Shown piece by piece: positions 25,128 through 36,600 of a stretch of DNA of 64,000 nucleotides. The DNA is from Raphanus sativus. Lineage: Eukaryota; Streptophyta; Magnoliopsida; Brassicales; Brassicaceae. The DNA lies in contig NC_079512.1 of assembly GCF_000801105.2 (NCBI RefSeq), forward strand, positions 34,737,848 through 34,801,847, in the 5' to 3' direction. The translations under genes and the position numbers were made by a program. Under the pieces are notes generated by a model. That model was not told where the DNA came from, did no database searches, and saw only the letters and a list, made by a program, of their open reading frames with translations. Every line of letters begins with the position of its first letter. Position 1 is the stretch's first letter.

Positions 25128-26732
25128 TGTTGCTGAAGAAGATCACAAGGAGACGATAGATTTGGAAACTCAGAACAGAAAATTGAAAAATAGGAAAGTG
25201 CTGAGAAATCTCAGGCTGCTAGATCTCCGGCATTGCTAGTAAACAGAAACCCAGATCGGTTATGGTCTCTTCTTCACTCTGGGTCTGATTGCTTCTCCAG
25301 AAAGTCTTCAGCTTTTTTTAGCAAAAAGAACAAAAGAGAGAGAGAGAGTAGTAGTAGGAGAAGTATTTGGTAAGTGGGGTTAATGGGTGTTCTCAGAGTG
25401 GTCGCCCTCTCTCTCTCTCTCTCTCTCTCTGTCTTTTTCTCTCTTTCCCGGTTTAATTTTTTCAATTAACAAAATTAAAGAAATAGGTTGGAAATTACGG
25501 AAATGACCATGATTTAAAGTTCTTATAAAGTTATTGCATTGCCTGTATTAAAGGGAACGAAATAATAATAACAATAAAGTGACGGGTGTGTGGACCTGAT
25601 AATATGTGAATGGTCGTTGCTCGTAATGTGCTCAGAGAGGAAAAATCTCAAAACTCCAGCGATCTGATTTACGAATCTTGAGATCCATTTTGAAGTGTCA
25701 TCATGTGGACTGCATGTGCCTTTCAATGATTTGTTTATTTTTCTTACAATAATTCATTCATACAACTCATGACAATATATCAATTCAGATTCTTTTTGCT
25801 CCTTGTAATTTTGTGTGTATGTGTGAAACGTTAAAGAGTATTATATGCATCTTGTTCTACATGTTGATTATTTTGTTCAGGAAACAAATATATGGATTTG
25901 AAAGCAATTAGAATAAAACAATTTTGGTTTTGTAAACAATGTCAAGCTTAGAAGATCATTGGTTCAATTTGTTATGTCGACATATGTGTAAATGAAAAAT
26001 TCTTCTTTGCATATCAAAACACACTATGCTTGAACACTAAAAGCTGTTAACTTTAGTTTAAAAAATGATAAATAATCATAAAATTTGTGTTTGAAGCGTT
26101 CAAAAATAATAATAATAATAACAGTAGTATAGTTTAACATCAATATCCTGTCATCATGGGGTGTGCTGATTCTGTTTGCACCTAATCTTTATACCTTTTC
26201 GTAAAGTTAATCATGTCATGTGACTGAAAGATGAAAAAAAATAAGAAAATAATACAATTACGCATGAAGTGAGTAACAAGATCAAAATAAATCAAAGTCC
26301 ATATCAACATTTATCCTTAATCATTCTGATTTGTAAACTTAGAACACACGTCAAAATTGCTGTTCGTAAAAGACTTTTATTCATTTACTTTATCGTCTCT
26401 TAGATGAGATTTCCCTTTCCCATATAATCAAATTGTTTGTTCAGCTATTGATCGTTTGATGGGAACATAAAATATTGGATAGTTTCGAGTTAATGAAGCA
26501 TTTACTATTACCATTTTTGGAATTTGATCCTTTTAATTAGACGAATCATGATGTTTCAAAAAAAAAAAAAAAATTAGACGAATCATGAAACTGATAATAA
26601 ATCATGAAACTTCAAGCAAGTATATAACTTTTGTTGCCAAGTTTAAAGTCCATTAAGATTCTTGTCGTAAGATGGGCCTAACGGATCAGAAAGAAAGAGA
26701 GGCCCATTTCTACTGAAGTAATATACCATTCC
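25128..26732. other. Intergenic, 5' leader/promoter of WEB gene and AT-rich DNA
   Basis: The first 320 bp are a pyrimidine/purine-rich leader of the WEB-family gene containing a CT microsatellite. The rest is A/T-rich with no recognised feature. Confidence 0.55.
25407..25430. repeat. (CT)n microsatellite in WEB gene 5' region
   Basis: About twelve CT dinucleotides in a row, read as GA on the gene strand. GA-rich leaders are common in Brassicaceae genes. Confidence 0.95.
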
Positions 26733-26774
26733 TCCCACATCGCTAAGCTAAAGAAAAGAAGCTGCGTTTATATA
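26733..26774 (+). promoter_or_regulatory. U6 snRNA promoter: USE and TATA box
   Basis: TCCCACATCG at 26733-26742 is a perfect plant upstream sequence element. TTTATATA at 26767-26774 is the TATA box, 24 bp beyond the USE and 23 bp before the RNA start. The short USE-TATA spacing is the one known to select RNA polymerase III in plants, as opposed to the longer spacing of Pol II snRNA genes. Confidence 0.93.
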
Positions 26775-26797
26775 GCTATGGAGTGACGAAGGTGATT

Positions 26798-26817
26798 GTC
26801 CCTTCGGGGACATCCGA

Positions 26818-26849
<32 letters not shown>

Positions 26850-26899
26850 GGCCCCTGCGCAAGGATGACACGCACAAATCGAGAAATGGTCCAAATTTT
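26798..26899 (+). ncRNA. U6: U6 spliceosomal snRNA
   Basis: The sequence starts GTCCCTTCGGGGACATCCGA (the 5' stem-loop). It contains the conserved ATACAGAGAAGATTAGCATG block with the ACAGAGA box that pairs with the 5' splice site, and the AGC triad. It ends TGGTCCAAA followed by nine T residues that serve as the Pol III terminator. It agrees with the plant U6 sequence as I remember it over its full 102 nt. With a complete promoter directly upstream it should be a functional gene rather than a U6 pseudogene. Confidence 0.97.
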
Positions 26900-27589
26900 T
26901 TTTTCCCCAAAAAATTTCAAAATCGATTTCTTCATCTGGGTTTGGGTTCTTTTTTTTTTTTTCCCATTGCAATGAATAAAGCAGTCTAATCAGTACTTTG
27001 ATGATCTAAGCCTCTGTTTATGTAGAAATTCCGGCGACAATGTATGAATTAAAATCATTCGGTTAGTTTATCGGTTCAAATAAGCCGTCAGATTCTGAAT
27101 CAAGGGCATATTTAGCTCTGAAAGCTAACCGGGAAGCTGTGTGTATGGAAGTGATACAGAGCTTTCCAGTGTCTAAGCTTATGAAGTTGACAGAGATGTC
27201 TTTTTTTATGCAATAATATGGAACGGTTTCAAGACCTTCGTTACAGCTCCAATCCAATGTAACCGGAGAAGCCTAGAATCTTTGGCCAAAGTTGTTATTA
27301 ATCGAAGAAGAAACATAAATCTTTTTAACCAAAATTAAAACTAATTTGATTTCAGGATGGATGTAGTTAAAACATAAATCTTTTTAACCAAATCAGTCTT
27401 TAATCCAAAAAGTTGCATACTCGTTGGAAACACTTGCGTATTTAGACGAGGGCTTATATACAAAAAAATGTTACATACAACAAATATTCCAAATGTATCC
27501 ACTAAATGAAGAAGAGATGCTTACAAGTCGCTACTACATAAGAAACAAAGAATCATTCAAAAGCTTAAGAGAGAGAGAGATGATTTGGA
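26900..27589. other. Intergenic between U6 and NARA5-like gene
   Basis: A 20-bp string AACATAAATCTTTTTAACCA occurs twice (about 27311 and 27371). No gene is convincing; the small frames lack support. Confidence 0.5.
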
Positions 27590-29314
27590 TCAAGAAGACC
27601 CAACATCAGTTCGAACACCAGAACTGTTGAGAAGGAACTCATGCGACCGAGCCAGCTTAACCGCGTCTTGAACCCTAAGCCTGGTTCCTTGCTGACCCAC
27701 CACAGTGGCTGCAATCGTGGCCGCCAAGTCTCCCATTCCTTTCAAGTCGGTGACACCTCTCAAGATACCGTATAATATCCCCGAAGCGTACGCATCTCCA
27801 GCACCGCACGTGTCGACCGGCACGCACGGGGACGGAGGAACGTATATGGCCTCTCCTTTGACTCCAATGTATGACCCGTTGATTCCGTCTGTCACGGAAA
27901 CAAACGGGACAAAGTGGCTCAAGTACCTTGTCGCTGAGATTGGGCTTTCGTCTGCGGAGAAGTGACAGAAGGCTCTTGCTTCATCGCTGTTTGCAAATAT
28001 AATATCCGCATAGTTGCCTACTATGTCCCTGAATCAAACAATACAAGTTCCACCAATTTTAGATTCTAGCTACAAGAGCAATTAGACACGAGAATGCATT
28101 GCTCACCAGAAATCATCGTAATGCCTCTCTATGCAAGAGACATCTGATGCAGTGACAGCAACAAGTGCTCCATTTCTGTGGGCTTCTTCGCAGGCTTTAG
28201 TTATGGTTCTTATAGTATCAGGAAGCTCAAACAAATAGCCTTCCACAACAAAGACGTTTGTCTTGGATATCAAACTAGCCAAGCAAGAATCATAATTAAC
28301 GACAGAAGATGTTCCCTGTAAATTAATGAAAAGAATGGGTTTGTTATTTAGTCAACGTGTTGCAATAACAAATTGCTGTTACCTGATAGGCAAGCATAGT
28401 ACGTTGAGCATCAGGAGTGGTGAGAACTATCACTGTTCCGGTTGTTCCATCCATGATTGGATCAGATAGAAAATTTACATTAGCTCGTCGTAGTTTAGTC
28501 CTACAGAACACACCCACACCCTTGTGAGAGTAAATCAAACCAAAACCTATGTATACAGAACTAAAGTGTGGTTGAAGAGAAAGTTGGTGTACCTGTAAAA
28601 GCTACCGAGAGGGTCACCAGCAATACTGCCAGCCATAGCGACATTCAAAGGGCGGTCAGTGATGGAAGGACAGCCTAGTCTAGCGAGAGCGACAAGAGTG
28701 TTGGACAAAGAACCACCAGCAGCGGCCTTATAGCTGCAACCATCCATTGCCTGTAAGACTTTACCCCTCTCCTCGTGATTGATCAGCTTCCTCGTTCCCT
28801 TTTCTAAGCCTAGTTTCTTTAGGAACCCATCATCCACAACCCCAGAGAAATCTACCTAAAAAAGACATGATCAAATATGCATTATATCAATCATTCATAC
28901 AGCTAGGCAGGCAAAAGAGACACTGACCATGGCTTGGCCGAGGCCCAAAACATCCCATCTATCAGGGGAAGAAGGTGAATGAGGATGTCCTTCTTCTTCC
29001 TCATCATCATCTTCGTCTTGACCACCGATTCTCTCGATTTCACCTTCATCCAAATCATCCAAACCTCCGTTTCTAGAAACCATGATGAGACCTGCTTGCC
29101 TCTTTTCCGCCATTGAATCGATTCTTAAGTTGGCCGAGCCGCCGAAGAAGGAGGTCGCGGTTCTGCTGCTTCCGAGGGTTCCTTTGGGATGATATAAAGA
29201 GCAGAGAGAGGAGAGAAAGGAGGCATTTTTAGGAGCGGGAAAGGAGGAGGAGAGAGTGAAGGGAGAAAGAGAGGCAGGGGAATGATTTGGAGATAGGAGA
29301 GAAAGTGCCATCAT
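27590..29314 (-). CDS. NARA5: Chloroplast pfkB-type sugar kinase (NARA5-like)
   Basis: Five exons (29314-28928, 28855-28593, 28500-28383, 28315-28107, 28028-27590) give 471 residues, the length I remember for Arabidopsis NARA5 (At4g27600). The first about 60 residues are Ser/Leu-rich and fit a chloroplast transit peptide (MMALSLLSPNHSPASLSPFT). After an acidic linker (EDDDEEEEGHPHS) the ribokinase fold follows. It includes the glycine-rich AAAGGSLSNTLVALARLG block and the C-terminal signature VDTCGAGDAYASG, whose Asp at about 404 is the catalytic base. NARA5 is needed for high expression of plastid-encoded photosynthesis genes; its substrate is not settled. A TATA-like run at 29317-29331 lies too close to the ATG to serve this start, so it is probably not used. 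MM could initiate at either Met. Confidence 0.95.
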
Positions 29315-30140
29315 CTATATATATTTATAGAGAGAGAGTAAAAAAGGTTTTCTCTTTCGTCTTCTTGGGGAGCGGACGAAGAAGAAGAAGAAGAAGAAGA
29401 AGAAGAAGCTCACATCTCCCTCCAAAAACCCAAGAGGAAGGAAGGAACACCAGAAAGTATGGTTTCTCTCTCTCTCTGCAACCTCAGCGGAGACGGCTTG
29501 AGAGGATAAAATGAGCTTTTTACGCTTCTGTTTTTTTTAAGATTAAGGATTGATTAGCAATCGTGTTAAGAATAAGTACTCTATTTTTATTATGTCTGAT
29601 TTTGACTATTCAAACCAAACATTCAGATTCAGCATCCTGACTATTCTTTTTTTTTTCTTTTTTATCCCACTACTAAAACGATATGCCTACTTGTTAAATC
29701 TTATTTGTTTCTTCAAACTTGATGACTCCATATGCATATTGTTTACCATTTGACACTTGAACAATTTGCTAATCCTTCCAAAAGTTTGTTCTTTCTAATT
29801 CACAATATATTTTGTACCACTCATTTGTTTGTCTCCTTATCTTATCCGGTTAGTTACCATTTATAGAGATTTTACACAAAGGAAAAAAAGAAGCAGCAAA
29901 CTATTCATTCCCGCCGCAAAATCTTCAACAACTAACTTTCCTTTACATCAAAACATCAAAAGAAGGTCACAAATAAACAAAATCAAGACATTTCAAAACA
30001 AAAGCTGAAAAAGAATTCTCTCTTAGAGTGAGCTACTCCAAAAGATCTCTTGGGACATTGATTCATTTTCTCGAAGGAACCGGAAATACTAAAACTAATA
30101 AAGAAGAGAAGCAAGTATGCACAATGTCCTAACTCCTGAC
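29315..30140. other. Intergenic with GAA/AGA-rich leader
   Basis: The 5' leader of the NARA5-like gene includes a run of GAA units around 29378-29407 and CT repeats near 29466. The rest is the 3' flank of the next minus-strand gene. Confidence 0.6.
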
Positions 30141-31727
30141 CTACAATATGTTTGGGAGCTGTGAGTCCAATCTCTGCTGCAACTCTTTCACCTTCTGCTG
30201 AAGCTCCATCTTCTGCTCTTTGTAGCTTTTTAGTAGATAATCTTTCCCATCAATAACTTCTTTAAGCTCACTCACTTCCTTTCTCAACATCTCTATTCTT
30301 TCTCCCTCCCTTGATAACTTTTCCGGTGACTCATAATTGTTCTCGCTGTCCATAAACCCGTTCACATGCCCACTCCAAGGTGCTACAGGAGATGTCTTGC
30401 CATTGCTGCCTGCGCATCCCAAGCTGTGATCAGCGATCGCTTTTCTCAGTCTCTCAACTTCCCTTTCTGATTCGAACAGATCTCTGTTCATCGAGTCTAG
30501 CTGTGCCTGGAGGTGGCTAGAGTGTGACATCTGTGCGTTGTACGAGTTTTGCAGCTCTAGAATCTGCTCCTGCATTTCCAGTATCATGTCGTCGCGCCTC
30601 TTCAGCTGTTGCCTTAGTTTCTGTATTACTTCTCGTTTGCTGAAGATGTCTGAGCTGGTTTCAGACACGCAAGGGGAGTCCGAGCAGGTCGAATGGTGGT
30701 GATTGTATGGTCTCGGTGGCAGTTCCAGGCGATCGGGAGAAGAAGTCCACATGACACCATTCTCTTTGCTGTATGATGGAGCAGGAACCGTCACAAGAGG
30801 CAGTGAAGTGTCAGATGTAGATACCATTTGCTCGTTTGTCTCCTCGTTCCCCTCCACATTCTCAGTTCCTATAAAAAGAAAAGAAAAAGCAAAGTCCGAT
30901 AAGATCTGACTGCTCTCGACTACATGGATAGAGGAAATGGATTCAGAGAATTTGTAACTGCAGCTAGCATTCAGTAACTAGACACAGCCCTCATTGGAAC
31001 TAAGAATCATACGGTTGACAAATCTTATTGCTAAATTCTAAGCAACTTCAAACTGGAATACCTAGTTTCCAACCTCCTCATATATGAACATCAGGTATAT
31101 GTCCTCTAATCAGCCTACAAAGGCATCATTTTATCATAGACGCTAGATCTCTGTAGAATCATTTACACATTCTTCCAAAGAGATTTTACTATATCTGACT
31201 CACACATCGTTTTTCACTTAACGTGTTGATGAAAGGAAACACCATTAAGAGATGATGCAAAGCCAATACAGAGTAGCATATAGTATTTCTTTCTAGTGGC
31301 TCTCACACGAAGATGTATAAGAAAATTCATCTGTAAAAAAAAAGAAGAAGACGAACCTGGAATGGAGCGGAAACAGGAATACTCCTTATTGTGTGCAGAG
31401 GAAGACGTGTTGGAGTGCAAACAACAACATGTTTGCCTCTCAGATGTTCCATTGGCTGCACAACAAGCTTTCCATTAAGAGACGTAAAGAAGTAGCAAAC
31501 AGAGAGTGATATAAAGCAAGCAAGTAACCTTTTAATCCAACAGAGGCATTAGATTGGTGAGGAGGAGGTTTGAAATGAAGCGACTGCTTAAGCTTGTAGC
31601 CAAAACGAATAGACAAAGTGCTCAACAAGGCTCCACCTGCGATTAGGATCCAACTGGGCCCCCCTCCCTGGCCAAAAACTTTCTCAGGTCGATGATGCTT
31701 GGAAGTGACGTTTCTTGGTGTACTCAT
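30141..31727 (-). CDS. Coiled-coil protein with N-terminal membrane segment
   Basis: Exons 31727-31529, 31455-31357 and 30868-30141 join in phase to give 341 residues. The N-terminus (MSTPRNVTSKHHRPEKVFGQ) precedes one hydrophobic segment (SWILIAGGALLSTLSIRFG). A Cys-rich patch in exon 2 (RQTCCCLHSN) is followed by a polar region. A C-terminal coiled coil (REVIQKLRQQLKRRDDMILE and LRKEVSELKEVIDGKD) runs to the end. Position corresponds to At4g27610, for which I recall only vague transport-type annotation. The layout of one membrane anchor plus coiled coil would suit a tether, but that is inference. The upstream stretch 31728-32388 is probably leader and promoter and is cut by the assembly gap. 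Confidence 0.82.
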
Positions 31728-32388
31728 TGTAAACACGTCTCTATCATCAAAACATAACCTACATAGAGGAGATGCAAGAAGAGAGAGTAAGAGTATCATC
31801 AACAGAGAAAAAAAGAGAGAGACAAGAATCCTCAATCTACAGTTGACAAACAGTTTTAAAAGCCACAAGAATGCTTTAATACACAGAGACCAAAGGAACC
31901 AAAAAGCGAAAGGGCCAGTCCAGGAAGAGTAATCAATATGTTGCCGCTATGATGGGGAAAAAAAAAAGTCTCTTCCTTTATCCCCGAAACGGCAAATATA
32001 CAAAAGCAGAAGATACTTGTTGACTTGAACATGAAGCTAAACTAAAGCATTAATATGATTTGATAAGAGGCTATTAACTGGTAATCACTAAACCCTAGAA
32101 CAAACAATAAACATCGCAATCAGAACGAGAGAGAGAAACGAAGGCAGGGCAGGAAGAATAAACCATAAATCCGAGGGAAAAGGAAGAAATAAAACTCGAG
32201 AGGAGGATAATCGCAACCTCATAAGAAAAAACGGAGAAGCTCCATAATCTCCGGGTTTTGACTTCCAATGTTCGCTCTTCTCTCCTCGTCGTTGCAGTCT
32301 CTATTATTATCTATCGGAGAAATAATCTTGGAGGATATAAGATTCCGGGAACAACCTGAGTTACCGATGATGATTACTATTAAACCCA

Positions 32389-32488
32389 NNNNNNNNNNNN
32401 NNNNNNNNNNNNNNNNNNNNNNNNNNNNNNNNNNNNNNNNNNNNNNNNNNNNNNNNNNNNNNNNNNNNNNNNNNNNNNNNNNNNNNNN
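32389..32488. other. Assembly gap (100 Ns)
   Basis: Exactly 100 N characters, the usual placeholder for a gap of unknown size. Frames that appear to run through it are meaningless. Its right flank is a Helitron end, so a collapsed repeat is the likely cause. Confidence 0.99.
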
Positions 32489-32610
32489 CCATATAAAATT
32501 CGTTTTAGTTCTTTGTAAAAATTCATTAAGGGTATAAACGATATTAACCGCTCTAACTTTTACGTGAAAGCTACCGTTGCCAAAAATCACTTCGCAAATA
32601 ATAGTATAGA
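32489..32610 (-). mobile_element. Helitron 5' terminus, cut by the gap
   Basis: On the minus strand the sequence starts TCTATACTATTATTTGCGAA at 32610, preceded by A, as expected for a Helitron inserted between A and T. It runs into the gap. The same family appears at 57089 (TCTATACTATTATTTACGAA) and as an internal match near 60830. Confidence 0.7.
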
Positions 32611-32854
32611 TATCCCGTGCAATATTAGTTTCTTTTGTGTAAGGAAAATTCATCCTCAAATATGAACTATGATCTTTTTTTTCTAACAAAAGAACTATGA
32701 TCTTCATCTGATTCTTCAACTAGATAAAAGTTCTTTATCCTTTTGAAGATTGAATAACTCCCAATCCGTTTTGTTAAATAACAATATCATCATTATCAAC
32801 AATAAAATGAATCTTTAGGAACTTTCTGTTTTTTTCTGCTAATGAAATATTTCG

Positions 32855-33033
32855 CCGGTGGTCTACTTGGCCACCCGGAGCGGTAAAGGGGCTCCGGGCT
32901 GGAGCTTCCGCCCTGGGTTCGATTCTACTTGGCCACCCGGAGCGCCTTAAGTGGTAAGAAAACGCGGATCTTGCGGGCCTCGTGGTGATTAGTCCTTGGG
33001 CCTAGAAAGCCTTTGGGATCACACCACGGTTAT

Positions 33034-33066
<33 letters not shown>
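32855..33066 (+). mobile_element. tRNA-derived SINE with target-site duplication
   Basis: The element is flanked by AATGAAATATTTCG (32841-32854) and AATGAAATATTTTCG (33067-33081), a target-site duplication with one inserted T. It carries a Pol III box-B-like GGGTTCGATTC and ends in a poly(A) run of more than 30 bases. ACTTGGCCACCCGGAGCG occurs twice, so the 5' part is internally duplicated. These are the hallmarks of Brassicaceae S1-type SINEs. Confidence 0.85.
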
Positions 33067-33070
<4 letters not shown>

Positions 33071-33124
33071 AAATATTTTCGCATTAAAAACGACCATTCA
33101 TCCGCGGGATAGTAAAAAATTACG

Positions 33125-33158
33125 CGAGAGAGAGAGAGAGAGAGAGAGAGAAGAGAGA

Positions 33159-33217
<59 letters not shown>

Positions 33218-33221
33218 GAGA

Positions 33222-33252
<31 letters not shown>
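33125..33252. repeat. (GA)n microsatellite
   Basis: About 128 bp of GA dinucleotides with a few interruptions. The Leu/Ser frames on the opposite strand are translations of this repeat and not genes. Confidence 0.97.
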
Positions 33253-33339
33253 CAAGACCGTTTATAATATCTGTATAAAGCAGTTTCAAAAAATAATATC
33301 TGTGTAAAGCACAAACTTAGGAGTCCACATTCATACAAA

Positions 33340-33790
33340 CAGGAGAATAAAAGAAAACAGAAATAAATCAGTAGAAGAAAAACAAATTCAAAGGATCTGA
33401 ACACAAAGCATACTAGTATACTATCTTCCGAACATATTTCTTTAAAGAAATATCAACAGGTTTTTTGTGTTCTCTGGGTAGGTTGTTGGAGACTTGGAGC
33501 TATATGGCTGGCTAAACCAGAAGTGAAACCACCACGGCGATACAATACATATATATATATACACACATCACACATAGAGTTTCACAAATGTCCAATGTGC
33601 ATAAGTTTCTGGGCTTCTCTCAGAGATTTTGATCTTTACGTCTTAAGATATATGATCATATTTTTTTTCAAAAAAAAAAAGATATATGATCATATGAATG
33701 AGTTCTCCCGACTTTGGAACCCACGATGATTCTTCTTCACCTTGATCTACTTCTTCCTCCTCCCGAACAACAATCAATTATCATTATGTT
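33340..33790 (+). repeat. Diverged copy of the bHLH-gene leader (L1)
   Basis: The segment from ATTCAAAGGATCTGAACA through CTCAGAGATTTTGATC to GATGATTCTTCTTCA is clearly related to the leader of the bHLH gene at 38700-39108. It has no bHLH coding exon after it. It is the most diverged of five leader copies. Confidence 0.7.
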
Positions 33791-35279
33791 GTTTATTATT
33801 TTCCAACTTTTCATATATAATTAAAAATTGTTTAGAAATAATAATAATAAAAGATTCGAGTCTGACCATGCGAGTAATCTCTCCTCGGTCGTTTCAACTT
33901 GGTGGTTGATTTCCTATACATTTTCACTAGGGTTTTAACAAATTTGCTAAATCTCAGATCCGTAATAATAGTGTCAACACCAAAACGCAAACTCGTTAAA
34001 CCCTAATGATCAACCTGGCTTTATTCATGGTATATATATTGGCTACGTCAGGTTTAATGTGACAGCGCCAACGTTGATATCCTGTCGTAAAAAGTTTTTT
34101 TTTTTAACTACTTAGACCGGTTTACAAAAAAAAAAGTTTCTAACAACCAACTATCTTCTATTTTCTTGGTAAACGGTACATCCAGTTCCCAAATTTCCAA
34201 TATGTGCTGTGCTTTAAGAGATTGTTTTTTATTATTATAAACTTTCAACCACTACATACGCATGATTTTAGCTATTTTCTTGATTTTTGGTCGACTTATT
34301 TTTTCGAGAAATTTTGAAAATATATTTCTATGAGATTTTAAGATTTCTATTGAATCTTTGTCTATTGAATCTTTGTAAAATAATCTTTTTTTTTAAAGTA
34401 AACTTTTGTATTTGTAAATTGACTAAACTATTCAATCTGAGTATTTAAAGTTATTAACATATTCTTTTGTCATCATAATTTGTTTAATATTTAAATTAAG
34501 AATTTCAATAAGAATTAGATTATGTTTAAAACAAACTCTAATAATATTTATACAGTATCTTAATGATATCTACACAATTTCTTTGATTGACCACATCATT
34601 TGTTTATTTTTCAAACTTCAAAGAAATATACATTTGATCACTTTTAAAACTCATTTGATAGAATTGTAGCAAGAATGCATATATTTGTTGGAAATAACTT
34701 GATTTTTGTGTGGAGAATAAAGATTGTTGTGTAATTTTTTATATAAGCTTTATAAAAATAAGAACTGTATACAAAATTATATGATAAAATCACAACAAAT
34801 CATAATCTGTTTCTTTCATAATATTATTGTTATTTTAAAATTTTAAACATTATAATAACACATTGATATTGTTAACAACAATATATTTTTACATTGATAC
34901 TGTTAACAGAAATATATATTTTATCAGATACTGTTCACTGACAGTGTTTATTGAATACTGTTCATCAGCACTATATTGGAAATTGATCAATGGCACTATT
35001 CACAGATACCATTAACAATACTGTATCAGGTACTGTTCATCAATTTTGAATTTGTTAATTTTGAGATTTGCGATTCAGTTTTAAAATTATTAGGTAAAAA
35101 ATATTTTTGAAATAATAAAATTACGGAATATAGTCATAGATTTGTCGAGGAAAAATTTACAGAAAACGTTTCAAAGTTTTCTAGTGGCACACAACTGGTT
35201 GTGTCACGATGATTGATTCTGATACCGAAATTGAGAACAATTTTTGAGTGATCTTTTATAAAATTAATTCAGTTTCAGC
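33791..35279. other. AT-rich intergenic with degenerate TACTGTTCA-type motifs
   Basis: Between 34860 and 35040 short related strings recur (GATACTGTTAACAG, GATACTGTTCACTG, AATACTGTTCATCAG, GGTACTGTTCATC). They stand just ahead of the Copia remnant and may be what is left of its long terminal repeat. No gene is seen. Confidence 0.45.
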
Positions 35280-36600
35280 GGAAAGGGTTCATCGATAAGT
35301 GGTTAATTGATAATGGAGTTTCACATCATATGACATGTACGTTCAGCTGTCTTGTTGATGTCTAGAGAGTCTCATCGTACTTGATTGGGTTACCTAGTGG
35401 AAATAGTGTAATTTCTGAGGAAAAAATATTGTTCCGACATAAAAATTGAGGATGACATGAGTTTATTTGGATTTAGGTTTAAGACAACGAATATGATGTG
35501 GTCAGTTGAAAATTTATCTCTAGGAAAGAGGGTGATTGAATGCAAGTAGATATTCACAATAAAGTATAATGCATATACATCGATTGAAAGTATAAGGATT
35601 TTTTTTCTTGTGGTAATCAATAAGAATAAAGAGTTGATTACAAAGAGACATTTGTTCCTATGGTAAAGATGAATACAATTAGTTTGGTTTTTAGGTTGTT
35701 ACATGAAAAGATTGAAATTTTTATTATAGGGATGTACACAATTTGTTTCTTCATGGTGAATTGAAGAAAGAAGTCTATATGAGGCCACATCAGGGGTTTA
35801 GTTCTTCTACAAAAGGAATGGTGTATAGGCTGCACAATTTTTAATGGTTTATAACAGTTCTAAGGTGTTGGGTTGCCAAACTTTCATAAGTTCTTTTGAA
35901 GTTTTGTTTTGCATATAATAAGTTAAACTACTCACTTTTTTATCCGTGAATGCTAAGATTCAGTTTCATAATCTGGTATATTTCGATGATCTGGTGATAA
36001 AAGAAAATTCACCAGAAACTATACAAGAGTTCAAAGGATATTTGATTGGTTATTTTCATATGAACAAATTTAATTTTTTTTTCTAGGAATAGAACTAATT
36101 CAATGCAGCAAATAAAATATCTATTTACCAAATAAAATGTGCTTGATATTATTTCTGATGAGAAGTTACATGATAATCCAGAGAAATATTAAAGATTTGT
36201 TAAGATATTGATTTATTTAGATGTGACTAAATACTGTATACTATGTTCATATATGTTGTTTCAGTTTATGCAAAGACAAAAGAAGGATCAATGGTTAGCT
36301 AATTATTCATTATTTGAAAGGGGGATTTGGAATGACTCACAACAGTGTGACTGATTGGGTTGGATGTTCTATTGCCCCACTGAATGCTTGGTTAACACAA
36401 TTGTGATTTTCTAAGTGAAAGAAGCAAGATATTGTGATTCTTTCGTTAGCTGAATCATAATATATAGTTATGGTTGATGCACTAAAGAAACTGAAATGAA
36501 TTAAAAGCATATTGTCATCTATGGGAATTAAAAATTCATGTGACATCAATATATATATATATACATGATATCATTCAAATTATCATAATGAGTGACTTTA
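35280..36600 (+). pseudogene. Decayed Ty1/Copia retrotransposon pol region
   Basis: Broken frames carry Copia pol landmarks in the expected order. They are the protease-integrase boundary (IDNGVSHHMTC), reverse transcriptase (DVHNLFLHGELKKEVYMRPH), the YVDD box altered to LVYFDDLVI, a GYFHMNKFNFFLGIE-like stretch, and an RNase H end (SLAES, then VDALKKLK). Many stops and frame changes show it is long dead. No long terminal repeats could be delimited. Confidence 0.8.

Noticed and set aside
32219..32719. Frames running through the gap
   Set aside because: They cross 100 Ns and have no conserved content.
33019..33404. Leu/Ser-rich minus-strand frames
   Set aside because: They translate the GA microsatellite.
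35390..36549. Minus-strand frames in the Copia remnant
   Set aside because: The recognisable pol motifs are on the plus strand; these are antisense chance frames.
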